Assembly: GCA_033964015.1 (NCBI GenBank) | Contig: CM066914.1 | Location: forward strand, 13,693,831-13,757,830 | Length of the DNA stretch: 64,000 nt | DNA from: Scolanthus callimorphus | Lineage: Eukaryota > Cnidaria > Anthozoa > Actiniaria > Edwardsiidae | Reading direction: 5' to 3' | Shown: piece after piece, positions 34,213 through 46,944 of the stretch | Layout: every line of letters begins with the position of its first letter | Position numbering within the stretch: the stretch's first letter is position 1 | Notes under the pieces: generated by a model | Databases searched by the model: none | What the model was told of the DNA's origin: nothing | Seen by the model: only the letters and a program-made list of their open reading frames with translations | Translations under genes and position numbers: made by a program

Positions 34213-35189
34213 TTACAAATGTTAAAAAACTGTATATACATTTATCCAATTAACTGTCATTGCCAGGAAAGAGAATGAAGTCAAATCTACTTCAAATTCA
34301 TACACCTTACATTTGTATGCACTGAAAGCCAGAATACCTTGAAACTCACTAGAACAATTAAGATGATTATGAGTACTGAATTGCTAGTCATACTTCAATA
34401 AAATCTCTCAAAATAGTGAAATGTGTCTTGTTTCGCCTGTATTTTAATATATTACAATATACAGTGCTGTATTATGTAAGGGCCATTCCATTTTTTTAGG
34501 GGGTCAAACGTAGGTTCTTCTGAAGGGGTGCAATAAAAAAGCCTCTTCCATCGGTTTTTCCAAGGGGATGCAACCCGAAAAAAGGCTCTTCCATAGGTAT
34601 TTCCCAGGGGGTAAAGCAAGTCAGAGGGAGTTACTAAAGAAAGTGACCTCTTCCATAACAGGGGTTCTCCTTTCCTCCTAACCAGTAAGATGACTGACTA
34701 ACAGCTACTGGTCAGCAAGGGATTCAATCAAGGCCCTGGCAACTAATGACTAAATTCATGTATGTACAAATGTTTCAAACAGGGAAAGAGTATTCAGCTC
34801 AAGATAGCATACTCTCAAGTTGTTGGTTTTCAAATCAGATGAGATCATATTGGAGTCTTCTTCTTGTATAAACATTACACTAATCAATCATTTTCTCAAT
34901 TCAAATTTATTTCTCACAAACGCTATTCTATTCTTCATTATCACAAAATATTGTTGTAAAAATATGTTACATAATCATTCAATCATTGTATCAATATTCT
35001 TTATATTCTAATGCATATTTTTTAAGCATAATTTTGCCCAAAAAATCTGCAACTCCCTGCTGAAGATCTCTGGATCCCATGCTGTTTAGCATGGCTACCC
35101 TTTTGTATCAGTTTGTGTCTGAATTATGTAAGACCACCTCACTCGGGCAAACAGTTTTCAGCTTGTTTACAACCTGTAGGGTTTCTACA
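34213..35189. other. 3' flank of UGT gene 1
   Basis: From about 35020 to the UGT stop the sequence is shared with the 3' flanks of UGT copies 2 and 3 (CTGCTGAAGATCTCTGGATC and TTTAGCATGGCTACCC). The duplicated segment therefore extends beyond the gene. Copy 1 lacks about 500 bp of the flank present in the others. Confidence 0.6.
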
Positions 35190-38100
35190 CTATTCTGTTT
35201 TCTGCTTTTTGCTACAAAGATTTCTCAAAAATTTAAAACAGCCTACCAGAATAAACACAACAGCAGCAACTATCGCTAATAAAAAAGCACCAACATCTAG
35301 TAAGTAAAACTCATAAACTGCTAAGTCAAGTCCTTTGGGTCTTAAGTGACTTGTTCCGTTCTGTCTGATAACATATTCAATCCAGTCAGCTGCTTCTTGT
35401 GGGGGTGTGCGAGGTCTGTCATTCAATAACTTTGCTATTTTCATGGCATTAGACTTGTATCTGTTGATAAGAATCAATATTTTGGGAAATCAAAATCTCA
35501 GTTCTTAGACCTTCTCTAAAAACATTCACTATTTGGGAACTAGAGAAATCAAATGCATAAATTATTGAATTGCAACGCAGGGATTTCAAAATGCAGGGAT
35601 CTTTTACATAAAATGCAGGTCCCAACTCCGATTGTACAGGTGAAACTACATATCTACTCCGATGAAATCAAGTGCATGAAATTGGTTACTGTGCACATTC
35701 TATACCATGCCGTCTAGGAAAAAAGAAAGAAAAATTATCAAGATTTTAGAGCTTTTGGCGTTGGGCAAGTACCCCACGTATGTCTTGAATTTGAGGTTTC
35801 CATTGTTTTCCACCATTTTATCCCTCCACAAGATAAAGACAACTTACCTAGGATTTTCTGTCAGCTCGATGATGAGATCAACAAGGCTTTGTGAGTTGAA
35901 GGTAGAACCTTTTCTCAAGTTGAAATCTGCACCCATTCCTGCAGCTTTGATCTTCTCTGCATTACCGAATTGGTCCCCCCACAATGGTGTAACAAGCAGA
36001 GGGACGCCATGGTTACATCCCTCATAAATACTATTGGCACCACCATGTGTCATAAAAAGTTTCATATTTGGGTGACCAAGGAGATCATTCTGGGGTAACC
36101 AAGTTACTGTCTTGACATTAGTGACTTGGTGATCAGTTTGGTTGAACTTCCATAATACCTAGAATAAAACAACAGCAGATTTTGTATGACGTGAAATGAT
36201 ATAAAACACCTATTGTATGGTTCCAGAAAATATCCTTCCCCCCTTAACAGAAGGGATTGGAAATTCCAGAGGGGTGGGTGGGGTCACTTTTCAACACCCT
36301 TCCCTGGGATGGGGGGGGGGGGGATATTTTCTGGAACCATACATTAGATTAAATGTGATTAGAGCCATCTCACAACCTTACCTTATATTTCAGTTTTGAA
36401 AATGCCTCCAATAAACAAGCCATTCTGTCATGCTCGATATATGTGACCATACTTCCAAATGAGACTAGAATAACCCCACCCTTGGCAGACTCCATAAACT
36501 CTTTAAATTCTCCAGTAAGCTTGCCAGATGGTCTTAGAGAAGGGGAACCAATGAGCTTGACATCTAAAAGGGCAATTAAGTATATAAATTAATCAATTAT
36601 TTTAATTTTAATTATTTTAATTTTAATTACAGATTTCACCAGAATTTCGAGCAATTTTGTCAAAAAGTGGACAAAAATCCAGTTACTCAAAACTTTAGAA
36701 CCCCTTGGCTTGATTTTGGTTTGCTTTGGAAGAACAGCATATAAGGAATAACCTGGGTTAGTACTGCCATGAAATTCGCACGGAAAGGGGAGAAATTACA
36801 TTTCAAAGTTTACCACCTAGAGTACAATAATAGGAAAACTCCATGTCAAGCGCAATTCCTTCCAAATCCCTGTACCTTTGTATATTATAAACTTCGAAAT
36901 GTATTTTCATAGGTTCCCTTCAAGGTTTCTTGATGGAACTAACTCGAGTTACTTCTTGCATGCAAACCTTTCAAAAGATGCTAAAATAAAGCCAATAGGT
37001 TTTGTACTTTCTAGGAACCTGATTTTTGGCCACACCTTGTTCGAATCTCAAACAATCTGTCTTAACTATATTACACTAACATGTGTATCACATATTTATG
37101 GAAATCACTCTGCTATTGTGTGATTCCAAGAAAAAAATCCATACCTCTCACATGGAAGGGTTTTACAAATTCCAGATAGGTGGGGGAGCCAAATGGCTTT
37201 TATTTCCTATGCAATTACTGCATTTTTCAATGGAAATTTGAGGGGGGATGTGGATGTCACATCTCAACCCCTTCCGTGGGATTATGGGTGTTTCCTGGAA
37301 TCACACATTGCAATGCTACTTACTTGGAGGGATTGGGCGTGTCCATTCTAGTGACCAGTCCAGAGGCAGAAGCAGTAAGTCTGATTCCCCAATGAGCTGG
37401 GCAGGAGATTTCTCTAGGGCAATACCATGCTTCCTCTGGACAGAGCCTATAACAAAATAATTCATCACCCTTGCAACAACTGCCACCAATCCATACAACA
37501 CTGTATTTAAAACACGCTTTCTAAATGGCATCTCTGTTGAGGCCATTGTCATTTCACTTGGGATGTAAGACAATGGCCATGGTATTCCATATGGTCCTGT
37601 AAATGGATCATTGAAACCCCAGGATCCAAAATCCACCAGGTAGGGTATCTGTGCCTTTATTTTTAGGAGCTGACCACAGTTGGAAAATGCATTATCAGCA
37701 AAGAGAAGGTTTGTCCCTTTCAGCTGTGCCAGAAGAGCTGAAGAAAAGATAGAGAAGTGTTGTTAGTAAATAATATGTTAACACTGCCTGTATAAACATC
37801 AATGGAGATGGCTCACCATAGATTTGTTTTGAAAACCTAGTTCACAACAACATATGAACTAGGATTCAATATGGGAATAAGCTGGAAACCAGTCAATGAT
37901 AGGATGAATCTTTTTAACTTTGAGATGTCTAGTAGTCGCAGCTGAGATCCAATATCATTTTTAATACAATGCTAACACTCGATACTAATAAGTCTAAGAT
38001 ACCACAGGAAAAAATTCCTAAAAACCATAATGGTTTTTATGGTGGTTTTTGCTGGAAAAGCCATTCAAAACCATGAATGGGTTTGGAGAACCAAATCCAT

Positions 38101-41100
38101 TCATGGGTTTTACAACAAAAACATTCTTGGTTAATGTTATAATCACAGCAAAATACAAGTTGTTTTCTGCATATTTCCAACATGGTTTTTCCGATTAAAA
38201 ACGTTAATTGTAAAATGGTAAGTATGTGAAATCCATTTACAATAAATAGGAAAAACTGTGGATTTTATTGATTTCTTATATTTTGCAAGCGTTTTTCCAC
38301 AATAACCACTTAATGCGAAATGGTTACTCTGTAAAATCCATTTTGAAAGCCATCAGAAAACTGGAATTATGAATTATGAAGCAAACCCATTCATGGGTTT
38401 TACATAAAATACCTACCAATTTTTTCCACGTTTTAAATGGTATTTCTTTGAAAACCATTGGATGTAAACCGCTTTCAAACCAAATGGGAAAGAGCTTTTA
38501 CACATTTGGGAGCTAAACCCATTACGGATTTCAATAAAAAACGGCGCGGGTTTTGCTTAATTACCAACTCATTTCTTCTGCATCGAGAATGGTTATTCGT
38601 TGAAACCATTTTGAAACCCATAGCAGGGAAAAAAGAAAAAAAAATCCTATCGCTGTTGCAGCATCATTCGAACACTCGGGTTGATAGTCCTTATCGTGAT
38701 TAAAGTCCATTCGAACACTCGGGTTGATAGTCCTTATCGTGATTAAAGTCCGTCGTACTAACCATTAGGCCACCCCTGTTAGCCTGACTTACAGGGATAA
38801 GATTTAAAGTTCTATATGGCTGACCGTCAGATTTTTTTTTTAATATCTAGGAAATGACGTCTTATGACAGCCAAAATGTTTTGTTTTAGGAGCGGCATCT
38901 ACGCATGTAGAGTTTTTGCCGTTGATGAATTTTTGGCCTAATTTTTTGAGCGTCGCGCCACTTCGCAATTCTCTATTTCAATAAGATGCAGAGACGACTT
39001 TTCGAAACATAAACATTGAGCTGCGCCGTCTTGTATTTTGTACTTATATGGCAACAAACCAATGAAAGCTTGAATCCAGACTGTTTTAAGCTAAAAAGTG
39101 ACATCCGCTTATGGGAATGCACAAACCATCCCATTGTTGAAACTCCGAAATTATTTCACGGTGACATTTCCCTTCCCAGACAAATTAAAGGCCTTGATGA
39201 ATTTTCATCAATTTATGGGTTTTGCGTAAAATACAAATTAGGAACGAAAATGTTTTTTTGTAAGCGATAATCCATTTATGGGAAAACGGTAACCATTTAT
39301 GTGTTTAGCGTAAAATCCAAATTTGGATCGAAAATGTTTTTTGTAAGCGATAATCCATTCATGGGAAAACGATAACCATTTACGGGTTTTGCGCAAAACC
39401 CATATTTGGATCGAAAATGTTTTTTGTAAGCGAGAATCCATTCATGGGAAAACGATAACCATTTACGGGTTTAGCGCAAAATCCATATTTGGATCGAAAA
39501 TGTTTTTTTGTAAGCGATAATCCATTCATGGGAAAACGATAACCATTTACGGGTTTTGCGCAAAATCCATATTTGGATCGAAAATGTTTTTTGTAAGCGA
39601 TAATCCATTCATGGGAAAACGATAACCATTTACGGGTTTTGCGCAAAACCCATATTGGATCGAAAATGTTTTTTGTAAGCGAGAATCCATTCATGGGAAA
39701 ACGATAACCATTTACGGGTTTTGCGCAAAATCCATATTTGGATCGAAAATGTTTTTTGTAAGCGATAATCCATTCATGGGAAAACGATAACCATTTACGG
39801 GTTTTGCGCAAAATCCATATTTGGATCGAAAATGTTTTTTGTAAGCGATAATCCATTCATGGGAAAACGATAACCATTTACGGGTTTTGCGCAAAACCCA
39901 TATTTGGATCGAAAATGTTTTTTGTAAGCGAGAATCCATTCATGGGAAAACGATAACCATTTACGGGTTTTGCGCAAAATCCATATTTGGATCGAAAATG
40001 TTTTTTGTAAGCGATAATCCATTCATGGGAAAACGATAACCATTTACGGGTTTTGCGCAAAATCCATATTTGGATCGAAAATGTTTTTTGTAAGCGATAA
40101 TCCATTCATGGGAAAACGATAACCATTTACGGGTTTTGCGCAAAACCCATATTTGGATCGAAAATGTTTTTTGTAAGCGATAATCCATTCATGGGAAAAC
40201 GATAACCATTTATGGGTTTTGCGCAAAATCCATATTTGGATCGAAAATGTTTTTTGGATGGTATAATCCATTTATGGGAAAACGATAACCATTTACGGGT
40301 TTTGTGCAAAACCCATATTTGGATCGAAAATGGTTTTCGTAAGCGTTAATCCATTCGTGGGAAAACGATAACCATTTATGGGTTTTGCGCAAAACCCATA
40401 TTTGGATCAAAATGTTTTTTGTAAGCGATAATCCATTTATGGGAAAACCATAACCATTTACGGGTTTTGCGCAAAACCCATATTGGATCGAAAATGGTTT
40501 TTGTAAGCAGTAATCCATTCATGGGAAAAAGGTAACCATTAATGGTTTTTATGCAACAAACAATTCTGGTTGAAAACCGTTTTTTCAAAGATATAACCCA
40601 TTCATGGAATTATAAAAAACAGAAATGTTTTTTACTGAGAACACAAAATGGATTTTATAAACCCATAAATGGGTTTTAACTGCGTGTGGTTTGGTGAGGT
40701 ATACGGAAATTTCCAGATGTTTATTCCATAAAAAAACATTTCTAAAATGGAAAAACCATAAATGGTTTTCTCTAAAATACATTTATGGTTTTTATCAAAG
40801 ATGGGAAGTACATAAAAACCATTATGGTTTTTAGGATTTTTTCCCTGTGTACTATACTAATACTAGAGGAATCTCCAAGATATTGTGAATATGCAAAACC
40901 TTTGGCTTTGGCTGATTACACAGATCCCCTTTCTCTTAGTTGAGATAATGCTTAGCCTCATCAAATAATATATATAATTTCACACAGATATTTCACAGCA
41001 CAAGGACATTTTATTTGCCCATAACATGTAAAAAACACACACACACCCCTCCTTTCTAGAGTTCCTGGACTATCCACCCCTGATAACCGCTTACTCTCAT

Positions 41101-44100
41101 TCATCAAAAGAGCATCACAAGCATCTCTTAGTATTTTGAATGCCTCCTTGAAATCAAACAGATCTGGGTTTCCTTTTTCAAGCATAACATTTAGAGTTTG
41201 TTTTATGACCTGGTCCACTGGATATTGAGGCAAATGATAAATCAGTAGATTCTTCACTTTCACAGTAGAAGATTTTGACTCCATTGAACACATAATGTAG
41301 ATCACCTATAGAGTAGTATGAACAAAGAAAATATGAAATCAGGGGTTGTAGAACATCAAACTCTTACACCACAGCAAAACGCAGTTCACCACTAAAGATT
41401 CACTTGCCTGTGAAATGAAGACAATTGAAAAAATCTACATAACAGTGAATGAATTTTTTTTACTTTAGACAACAATTTTTGTCTCGGGTGCAAGACTTAA
41501 AGTGTGAGGTGCAAAAGTTCAGAGAAAGATATGATAATGTTATAGTTGCTCTGCAATTTTTGGCCTTATGTATTGTGCCTGGAGCTTACATTACCTAATT
41601 TCCAACACAGCATGATATAGTTTTGTTATGTAGATTATTTATTTTGTTTTCATTTAACATGAAGTAAATCTTTAGCGCATGGTGTTTTGCCATGGTGTTT
41701 CAAACTCCTACATTGTTTAGCTATGTAATAACTTACTCTCATTCATCAAAATAGCATCACAAGCATCTCTTAGTATTTTGAACGCGTCCATGATATCAAA
41801 CAGATCTGGGTTTCCTTTTTCAATCATAGGGTCTACACTTTTTTTATGAATGCATCCACTGGATACTGAGGCAAATGATAAATCAGCAGATTCTTCACTT
41901 TCACAGTAGAATATTTGGACTCCATTGAACACATAATGTAGATCACCTAAAGAGTAGTAGTATGAAAGAAAAATGAAATCAGGGGTTGTAGCGTTACAGA
42001 CTTGACTCCTATAAGCAATTAAGACTGTAGGGTGGCAATGCAGTGTAAGGGCCATTGTATAAATATTCATTTGCATCACCCTAGAACTGTTTTTGTAGCC
42101 CCCCCCCCCCCCCCCCCCCCCTTTTCATTGCCCTATAATTTATGTTTAGGTAGTAACGTAGTAACATGTTTCCAGATTTAATTTAGTTTCAAGTGGAAAA
42201 ATATCAACATTTGAATACTTAAAGTGCTAGTATGACCAAAATTTGACTTCTTTGTTTACCATTTTTTCCGGCCTAGTACTTTAATTTTCCACAATACATT
42301 CTTGCTGAGTGGATTTTAGCAAAAAATTCCGCCCGGAATACAACGAAAAATGTCTGCGAAAAGTACGGTTTTTTCGTCCGCCATTAAAATTTTATGTTCC
42401 AAAATACGAGCCTGTAATTAAAAATGACAGCAGTTATAGCAGCCTCGTTTTGAATCGTGACGCACTTTTATCCCCCCTGAGCATCCAGGCCTCTTATTCG
42501 TTATTGATACGGCTCATTTTGGAGCACACTGAACAATATGAGTGAAGTTTCAAGAAATGAGGTTGTTCTCAATCTTTTTGCATGTTTTTGAGGAGAAATG
42601 GGCGACCTTGTTTTTATAATTTTGTTGCTGACTTTTTCACATCTGTTAATTGTTTATTTGCTTAAATCAGTTCAGCACAATTTGTTCTTCAACAATGTCA
42701 GACAGCTCCGTTGAAAATCAAAGCGAAGGGCAATCAGAAAATTGCTTAAATATTTTATTCAGTTTTCAGCAACATTGTTTTTGCAAAACAGAGCTGAGCG
42801 CGCGCTCTGTTGAGAGTGGCGTGATCTTCGTCAGCAGCGCGCGCGTGAACAATTTTTGTCAACAGCTGAACATTTACATCAAAATCCAGACTTTTGTTGC
42901 CTGATTTCTTCATGTTTTAATGTTTGTTTACGAAATTCATCTTACGGAATGGTAACAAAAGTTCATAACAATAGATCTGCAGGTGGAATGACTGAGCTTT
43001 GCTACAGGAAAAAAAGATGCGACGGTCACGTTCGTGTGTAATATATTTACCGTTAGATTTTGAGATTTTTGTTGTCCCGGCAATGGATGGGGGATAAAAA
43101 TACGTCACAACATGTAGCCTGGCCTCTGACTTGGTAACCAGGTAGTAGGAACAGCCGATTTTAATGGCGACTCCAAGATGGCGGCCGTGTGGCTGTATTT
43201 TGGTGTTTTCGGCGGCAGAAAAAAGGACTAAAGAGTTAATGTTATCAACCAGAATTTGGGGAAGATGTTTTCAATGCCTTATAGTACAACATAGTAGATT
43301 TATAGGAAGGATGCAATTTTGGTCATACTCGCACTTTAAGACTTAAGCTTAAGTAACTTAAGTTATGTGTATTAGGCCTGGTGCACACTTGCGACATAAC
43401 GACATAAGAAAAATATCACGCGAACAACATTGTGGTTTCCAAACGTTCAAGTCGACAAAAAATAACATAAGATTGCTTTGGTGAAGTAATGTAATGATGA
43501 TCCATGGAAAATACTGATTATTTCAATTATTTTCCAATGCTTTTTTCGTCATAACGTCATTATGTCGCTAGTGTGCACCGGGCCCGGGGGGAGGACTCCC
43601 TATATTCGAATGCTAGGGGTGAACGTCGTATTTTTTAGGGGTTGAAATCGGCTATCTGGTATTTTTTAGGGGTTCGAAAATAAAAAATGGTATAGTAAAA
43701 AAAAAGGTATTTTTTAGGGGGTTCTCACGCAAATAAGGTAGTGTTTTTGAAAGTCGAGAGGATACATTTGATGTATATTAAATAAACGGCCAGAATAAAA
43801 TTTAATCTGTCAAAATTGTTGGTATTTTTTAGGGTATTTTCAGACTGAGGGGTATTTTTTAGGGTGGAAATTTTTTCCGACCAGGTATTTTTTAGGGTCA
43901 AAATTCGAGTTTCCCGACGGTCACCCCTAGCATTTTAACCTTAGAGTTCCCCCCCCCCCCCCCCCCCCCCCCCATGGGGCACCGGGCTTTAGAGAATTTA
44001 AACCGAAAATAATGATTACTCATTTGCATTCTTTTTCTCTTGTTGCCTCTGAGTTTTAGTCCTTGGCGAAGAATACAGTGCACTCTGCTCTCTGTCTGTT

Positions 44101-44315
44101 TGTCCGTTGCTACGGTCTGTCCTAGCTCTCACGGATCTCACCTCATGCCCTCGGGCCTCAAGTTCACGGCCGATCGGTTCCTGCATGAAGAAATGGCTGA
44201 TTCCATTGGGAAAAGTCAATACTGCTATTTTAGCTGCATGGCTACACTGGAGACAAGTAAGGACTAGGAATAAGAGATGCGTGCGAAAACATCCTGCAGA
44301 TTCCACGTCCGCCAT
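35190..44315 (-). CDS. UGT: UDP-glycosyltransferase, copy 1 (intact)
   Basis: Six exons, 5' to 3': 44315-44142, 41305-41095, 37737-37324, 36563-36382, 36158-35848, 35460-35190 (stop TAG). GT-AG throughout, phases 0, 1, 1, 0 and 2, 520 residues, the usual UGT length. It transfers a sugar from a UDP-sugar to small lipophilic acceptors, facing the ER lumen. A signal peptide (about 1-27, FRTHLLFLVLTCLQCSHA) precedes AKIAVLTF. His41 in NGISHFFMQEPIGRELEARG matches the catalytic His. The UGT signature runs from Trp347 in VTWLPQNDLLGHPNMKLFMT, through THGGANSIYEGCNHGVP, to WGDQFGN. A C-terminal helix (about 482-508) is followed by KQKTE, a KxKxx dilysine ER-retrieval signal. A second, frameshifted copy of exon 2 lies at 41737-41946 and must be skipped. 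The sugar and acceptor are unknown. Confidence 0.92.
36214..36353. repeat. Family B MITE in UGT1 intron 4
   Basis: 140 bp, ends TGTATGGTTCCAGAAAATAT and complement, with a 13-G run near the right end. Absent at the same place in copies 2 and 3. Confidence 0.85.
37115..37312. repeat. Family B MITE next to UGT1 exon 3 donor
   Basis: Ends TTGTGTGATTCCAAGAAAA and TTTCCTGGAATCACACATTG. The right end is about 10 bp from the exon 3 splice donor. The same insertion is present in copies 2 (52152-52312) and 3 (within 61995-62270), so it predates the cluster duplications. Confidence 0.75.
38655..38795 (-). repeat. tRNA-like segment with a 43-bp tandem duplication
   Basis: CATTCGAACACTCGGGTTGA occurs twice 43 bp apart. 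On the minus strand the segment reads GTGGCCTAATGGTTAGTACG (A-box-like) and then GTGTTCGAATGG (B-box-like). The T-stem does not pair, so it is a tRNA-derived relic inside the 38003-40849 element rather than a tRNA gene. Confidence 0.45.
39240..40545. repeat. 83-bp satellite array with 249-bp higher-order period
   Basis: About 15 units of 83 bp, each containing GGATCGAAAATGTTTTTTGT, ATCCATTCATGGGAAAACGA and ACCATTTACGGGTTTTGCGC. The variant GAGAATCC (instead of GATAATCC) recurs at 39432, 39681 and 39930, exactly 249 bp (three units) apart. The minus-strand open frames across it are translation of the satellite. Confidence 0.95.
41737..41946 (-). pseudogene. Second copy of UGT1 exon 2, frameshifted
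   Basis: It has the same splice sites as exon 2 (acceptor before GTGATCTACATT, donor after AATGAGA) but is 210 nt instead of 211. One base is missing after ATAAAAAAGT, so the frame meets TAG at once. After the deletion the other frame resumes IEKGNPDLFDIMDAFKILRD. Gene 1 must therefore use the distal exon at 41305-41095. Confidence 0.88.
42101..42121. repeat. Poly-C tract
   Basis: About 21 consecutive C in UGT1 intron 1. Confidence 0.9.
42223..43335. mobile_element. TTAA-flanked element (1.1 kb) in UGT1 intron 1
   Basis: TTAA at 42219-42222 and 43336-43339. Ends AGTGCTAGTATGACCAAAAT and complement (AGTGCGAGTATGACC). No transposase is recognisable. Confidence 0.8.
43375..43584. repeat. MITE in UGT1 intron 1
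   Basis: 210 bp, ends GGCCTGGTGCACACTTGCGA and complement (GGCCCGGTGCACACTAGCGA), extending through CATAACGACATA. Confidence 0.8.
43600..43975. repeat. Degenerate repeat with GTATTTTTTAGGG motifs
   Basis: At least seven copies of GTATTTTTTAGGG at irregular spacing, ending in a 25-C tract (about 43949-43973). Probably transposon-derived. Confidence 0.6.
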
Positions 44316-46228
44316 CTTGGGTTGACTATCCCGCCAAAACTCGTAGTCTCGTTTTCGTGTTTGTTGATGAGTGACTTCGGTGTCACGCAACACTAAACAA
44401 TTCGGTGTCACGCAACTAATAACTGAGCCAGCTTTTTCTGTTCGTCTTTTTATTTTCATTGAGCAGTTTTCTATTTTCTCTTCTAAAGAGCAATATGAGA
44501 AATCAGAGAGTTTGCCTGAAACCTAAGCTAATAGTCTCATGGAAAGTCCAGAATTTCCTACAAACTTTCGAGTAAAAACAGGGGGGTGAAGGGGGGGGGG
44601 GGGGGGGGTTGTGGGTAGCGATCACAAATCACGGACCGATTTTTCGTTATTTCACGGATCACGGAGTTATGAAAACGCTTTTCACGAATCACGGAAGTAA
44701 TACAAAAGACTCCAAGTAACACAAAGAACGAAGCTAACACAGAATACAATAGTCTCCGGTACCTACAGCAGAGCTTGTCACATTGTCACGAGGAGAGTAA
44801 CCAGAGTAACAGGCGCCAATTTTTTTTATAGTTTCAAGTTCAAGTTTATTATTGTTTGCTAACTAAAACATAAGGTACATAAATAGCACTGCCCGCAATA
44901 GTACAAAACTAGTAAGCGGTCCTGCAAATACTTCAAAGTTTTTACAAAACTAGTCTAGGCGGGCAGTGAAAATACAATACAGCCCGACTAGTCATCACTT
45001 TTATTTGGCAATATTTTGAGCACTTTTTGGCGATTTTTCCAGCGCAATCGGAACAGGCCTAGAAGCAATGCACTCGTGGAAGGGCTGTGCTCTTTTTTGT
45101 ATCAGCAAATGCTTTTTTGCAAAGATTGAAGCAGATGATACTCTGTCAGCAAGTCTCGCGGATTTTCGCTCCCGGTTGAGCACTTTAAAGTTCTAATAAA
45201 AAAGTAGCGTATGTAAGTATTGTTGAAGAAGAGTGGAGACTCTGTTTTCATGCAGAAGTTTTTTTTTAGTAGGATCACCAAAGATTCGTGTGCGCGCGAT
45301 CGGATCGTGTGCGCGGTTCACGGGCTCTGGGAACGAGATTTGCTCGGTACCAGTTTCCCTTCTCTCCGCGGTTAACGGGGTTAACGGCGGTTAACGAGCT
45401 TGCGCACTTCGAGGTCACAAGATCCAAGATGGCCGACGACATGGCAGAACAGGCAGATACAGGATCGTAGTTTGGTCTTATCTGGGCCTAGATAACAGCA
45501 CCACTGCACGGAGAGCTCCGTCAATATGGCGCGGCAAGTAAGTGCGAAAGTGTAAATTGCAGTTCGGGCTGGCATCTCTGACTCTGGTACAGTAAGTTAT
45601 GTCCAGTTGTCACAGTCCAGATTTCACTTCTCTTGCCGGCCGGCGAAGTGAAAACCTTTATGCAGTCGGTCGTGTATTTCGGCTAAATGTAGTTTCTGCG
45701 CTATAGGTACAAGAGAATATTTTCAGTTGGAACGAAGGAGGCTATCACAACCTACAACCCTTCGAGACGGTATGCGACACGGTATGCGATCAAAGATAAG
45801 CTTAGATTCCGCCACAGGGTGCCCAAGATCAATGTTTGCGTTTTAAACCATAAACTAAAAACAGGCTCTAAAAACGCCTGTCCTGTCCCGTGCCCCATGT
45901 ATCATTAAAATGCTCTACAAACGTAGAAATATTGTCAAGTTTTCAAATAAAATAATCTTACCTCTATATATTGTCTCTGTGATGCATTGGAGTTCTTTGT
46001 AGTCCAGAAAATTCCTCCATATTGCGTAAAACAGCCTGTAAAAGCCAAAGTTCACGGGAAGTGGTGTCAGGAACTTTGGCTTTTTATAGAGATTCAGATA
46101 ACATTTAAAAATCAGTAATAGTTAATTCTTTTTTTGTAAACAGATGTGACTACCTTAAGAAATATCAACTGTTAGCGTGAAATGCGCGAAACTTAGTTAT
46201 CGATTGTTCAACTGAATGCGAGTGATCA
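44316..46228. other. Spacer between UGT copies 1 and 2
   Basis: A 17-G run at about 44593-44609. A segment with TTCAAGTTCAAGTTTATTAT at about 44833, typical of retroelement tails. No recognisable gene. Frames at 44558-44749, 45001-45183 and 45288-45470 have no family features. Confidence 0.45.
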
Positions 46229-46495
46229 TAGAGCAGATTTCGTGTGACTGTGAAAAGTGCCGCGACAGAGTTGTGCCACGCCAGGGGCGGATTTAGACTA
46301 TTGCAACTGTAGCAAGTCAGATTTTACAGATTTTTTATATTTCTTTGTAATTTATTGACAAAAATGTAAGTGTTCCACAGTCAGATTTTTTCCTAAATCT
46401 GCTCCTGCACGCCGACTACCCAATTTCATTTCGTATCTACTACAGCAGGCCAGGTTCCGTGCCACACTTTTCGCAGTCATATGAAATTTGCTCTA
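46229..46495. repeat. MITE (same family as 18776-18953) with an inserted repeat
   Basis: Ends TAGAGCAGATTTCGTGTGAC and complement. The middle is interrupted by a roughly 130-bp segment bounded by GGGGCGGATTTAGA and a degenerate complement CTAAATCTGCTCC. Confidence 0.8.
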
Positions 46496-46681
46496 TACAA
46501 GTAGTGGCTTCCAACAGACTTGCCATGTCAAAACAAAAGAATCATGAGTCAAGATATTAGCTTGCATGTAAGATGTGTAGCACTGAATTGCTAGTCCTAC
46601 TTCAATAAATCTCTTAAAATGGTGAAATGTATCTTGTCTTGCTTGCATTTTATTGTAACATGTTTCATTATATTAAGAGAT

Positions 46682-46873
46682 TGTGTGGTTCCAAAAATAT
46701 CCACCCCCCCCCCACCTTGACAGAATTCCCCCCCCCCCCCTTGACGGAATTTCCGAAGAAAATTACAGTATTTGTATGGAAAGATCAAGTAAAACGATCA
46801 AGTAAATTGACCCCCCACCCCTACGGAATTTGTAGGGGGTAGGGGGGTATGGATAATTTCTGGAAACACACAT
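46682..46873. repeat. Family B MITE
   Basis: Ends GTGTGGTTCCAAAAATATCC and GGATAATTTCTGGAAACACAC, with several poly-C stretches inside. Confidence 0.75.
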
Positions 46874-46944
46874 TATTTATCTATTTAGAGGCTTGTAATA
46901 ATATATAATATATTATAGTCTTTCAATTTGACCATTGGTCACTT

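Larger units (their letters stand above)
38003..40849. mobile_element. 2.8-kb non-autonomous transposon carrying an 83-bp satellite
   Basis: Inserted in UGT1 intron 2. Terminal inverted repeats of about 40 bp (CACAGGAAAAAATTCCTAAA and complement), flanked by TAC at 38000-38002 and 40850-40852. UGT copy 3 has the matching uninterrupted sequence around 62935-62975 (GGTCTGAGATACTAACTGG). Most of the interior is variants of the partly palindromic motif AACCCATTCATGGGTTTT. No transposase frame. Confidence 0.85.

Noticed and set aside
35707..36027. 106-codon plus-strand frame.
   Set aside because: Its second half is the antisense of UGT exon 5, which has the conserved signature on the minus strand.
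38700..38780. tRNA gene on the minus strand.
   Set aside because: A- and B-box-like words are present but the T-stem and acceptor stem do not pair and part is tandemly duplicated, so it is only a relic.
39240..40545. Regular repeats of 83 bp that could suggest a CRISPR array or a repetitive protein (minus-strand frames of 75-158 codons).
   Set aside because: Units are contiguous with no unique spacers, the frame follows the satellite only because 83-bp units happen to stay open, and the array lies in an intron of a eukaryotic gene inside a transposon.
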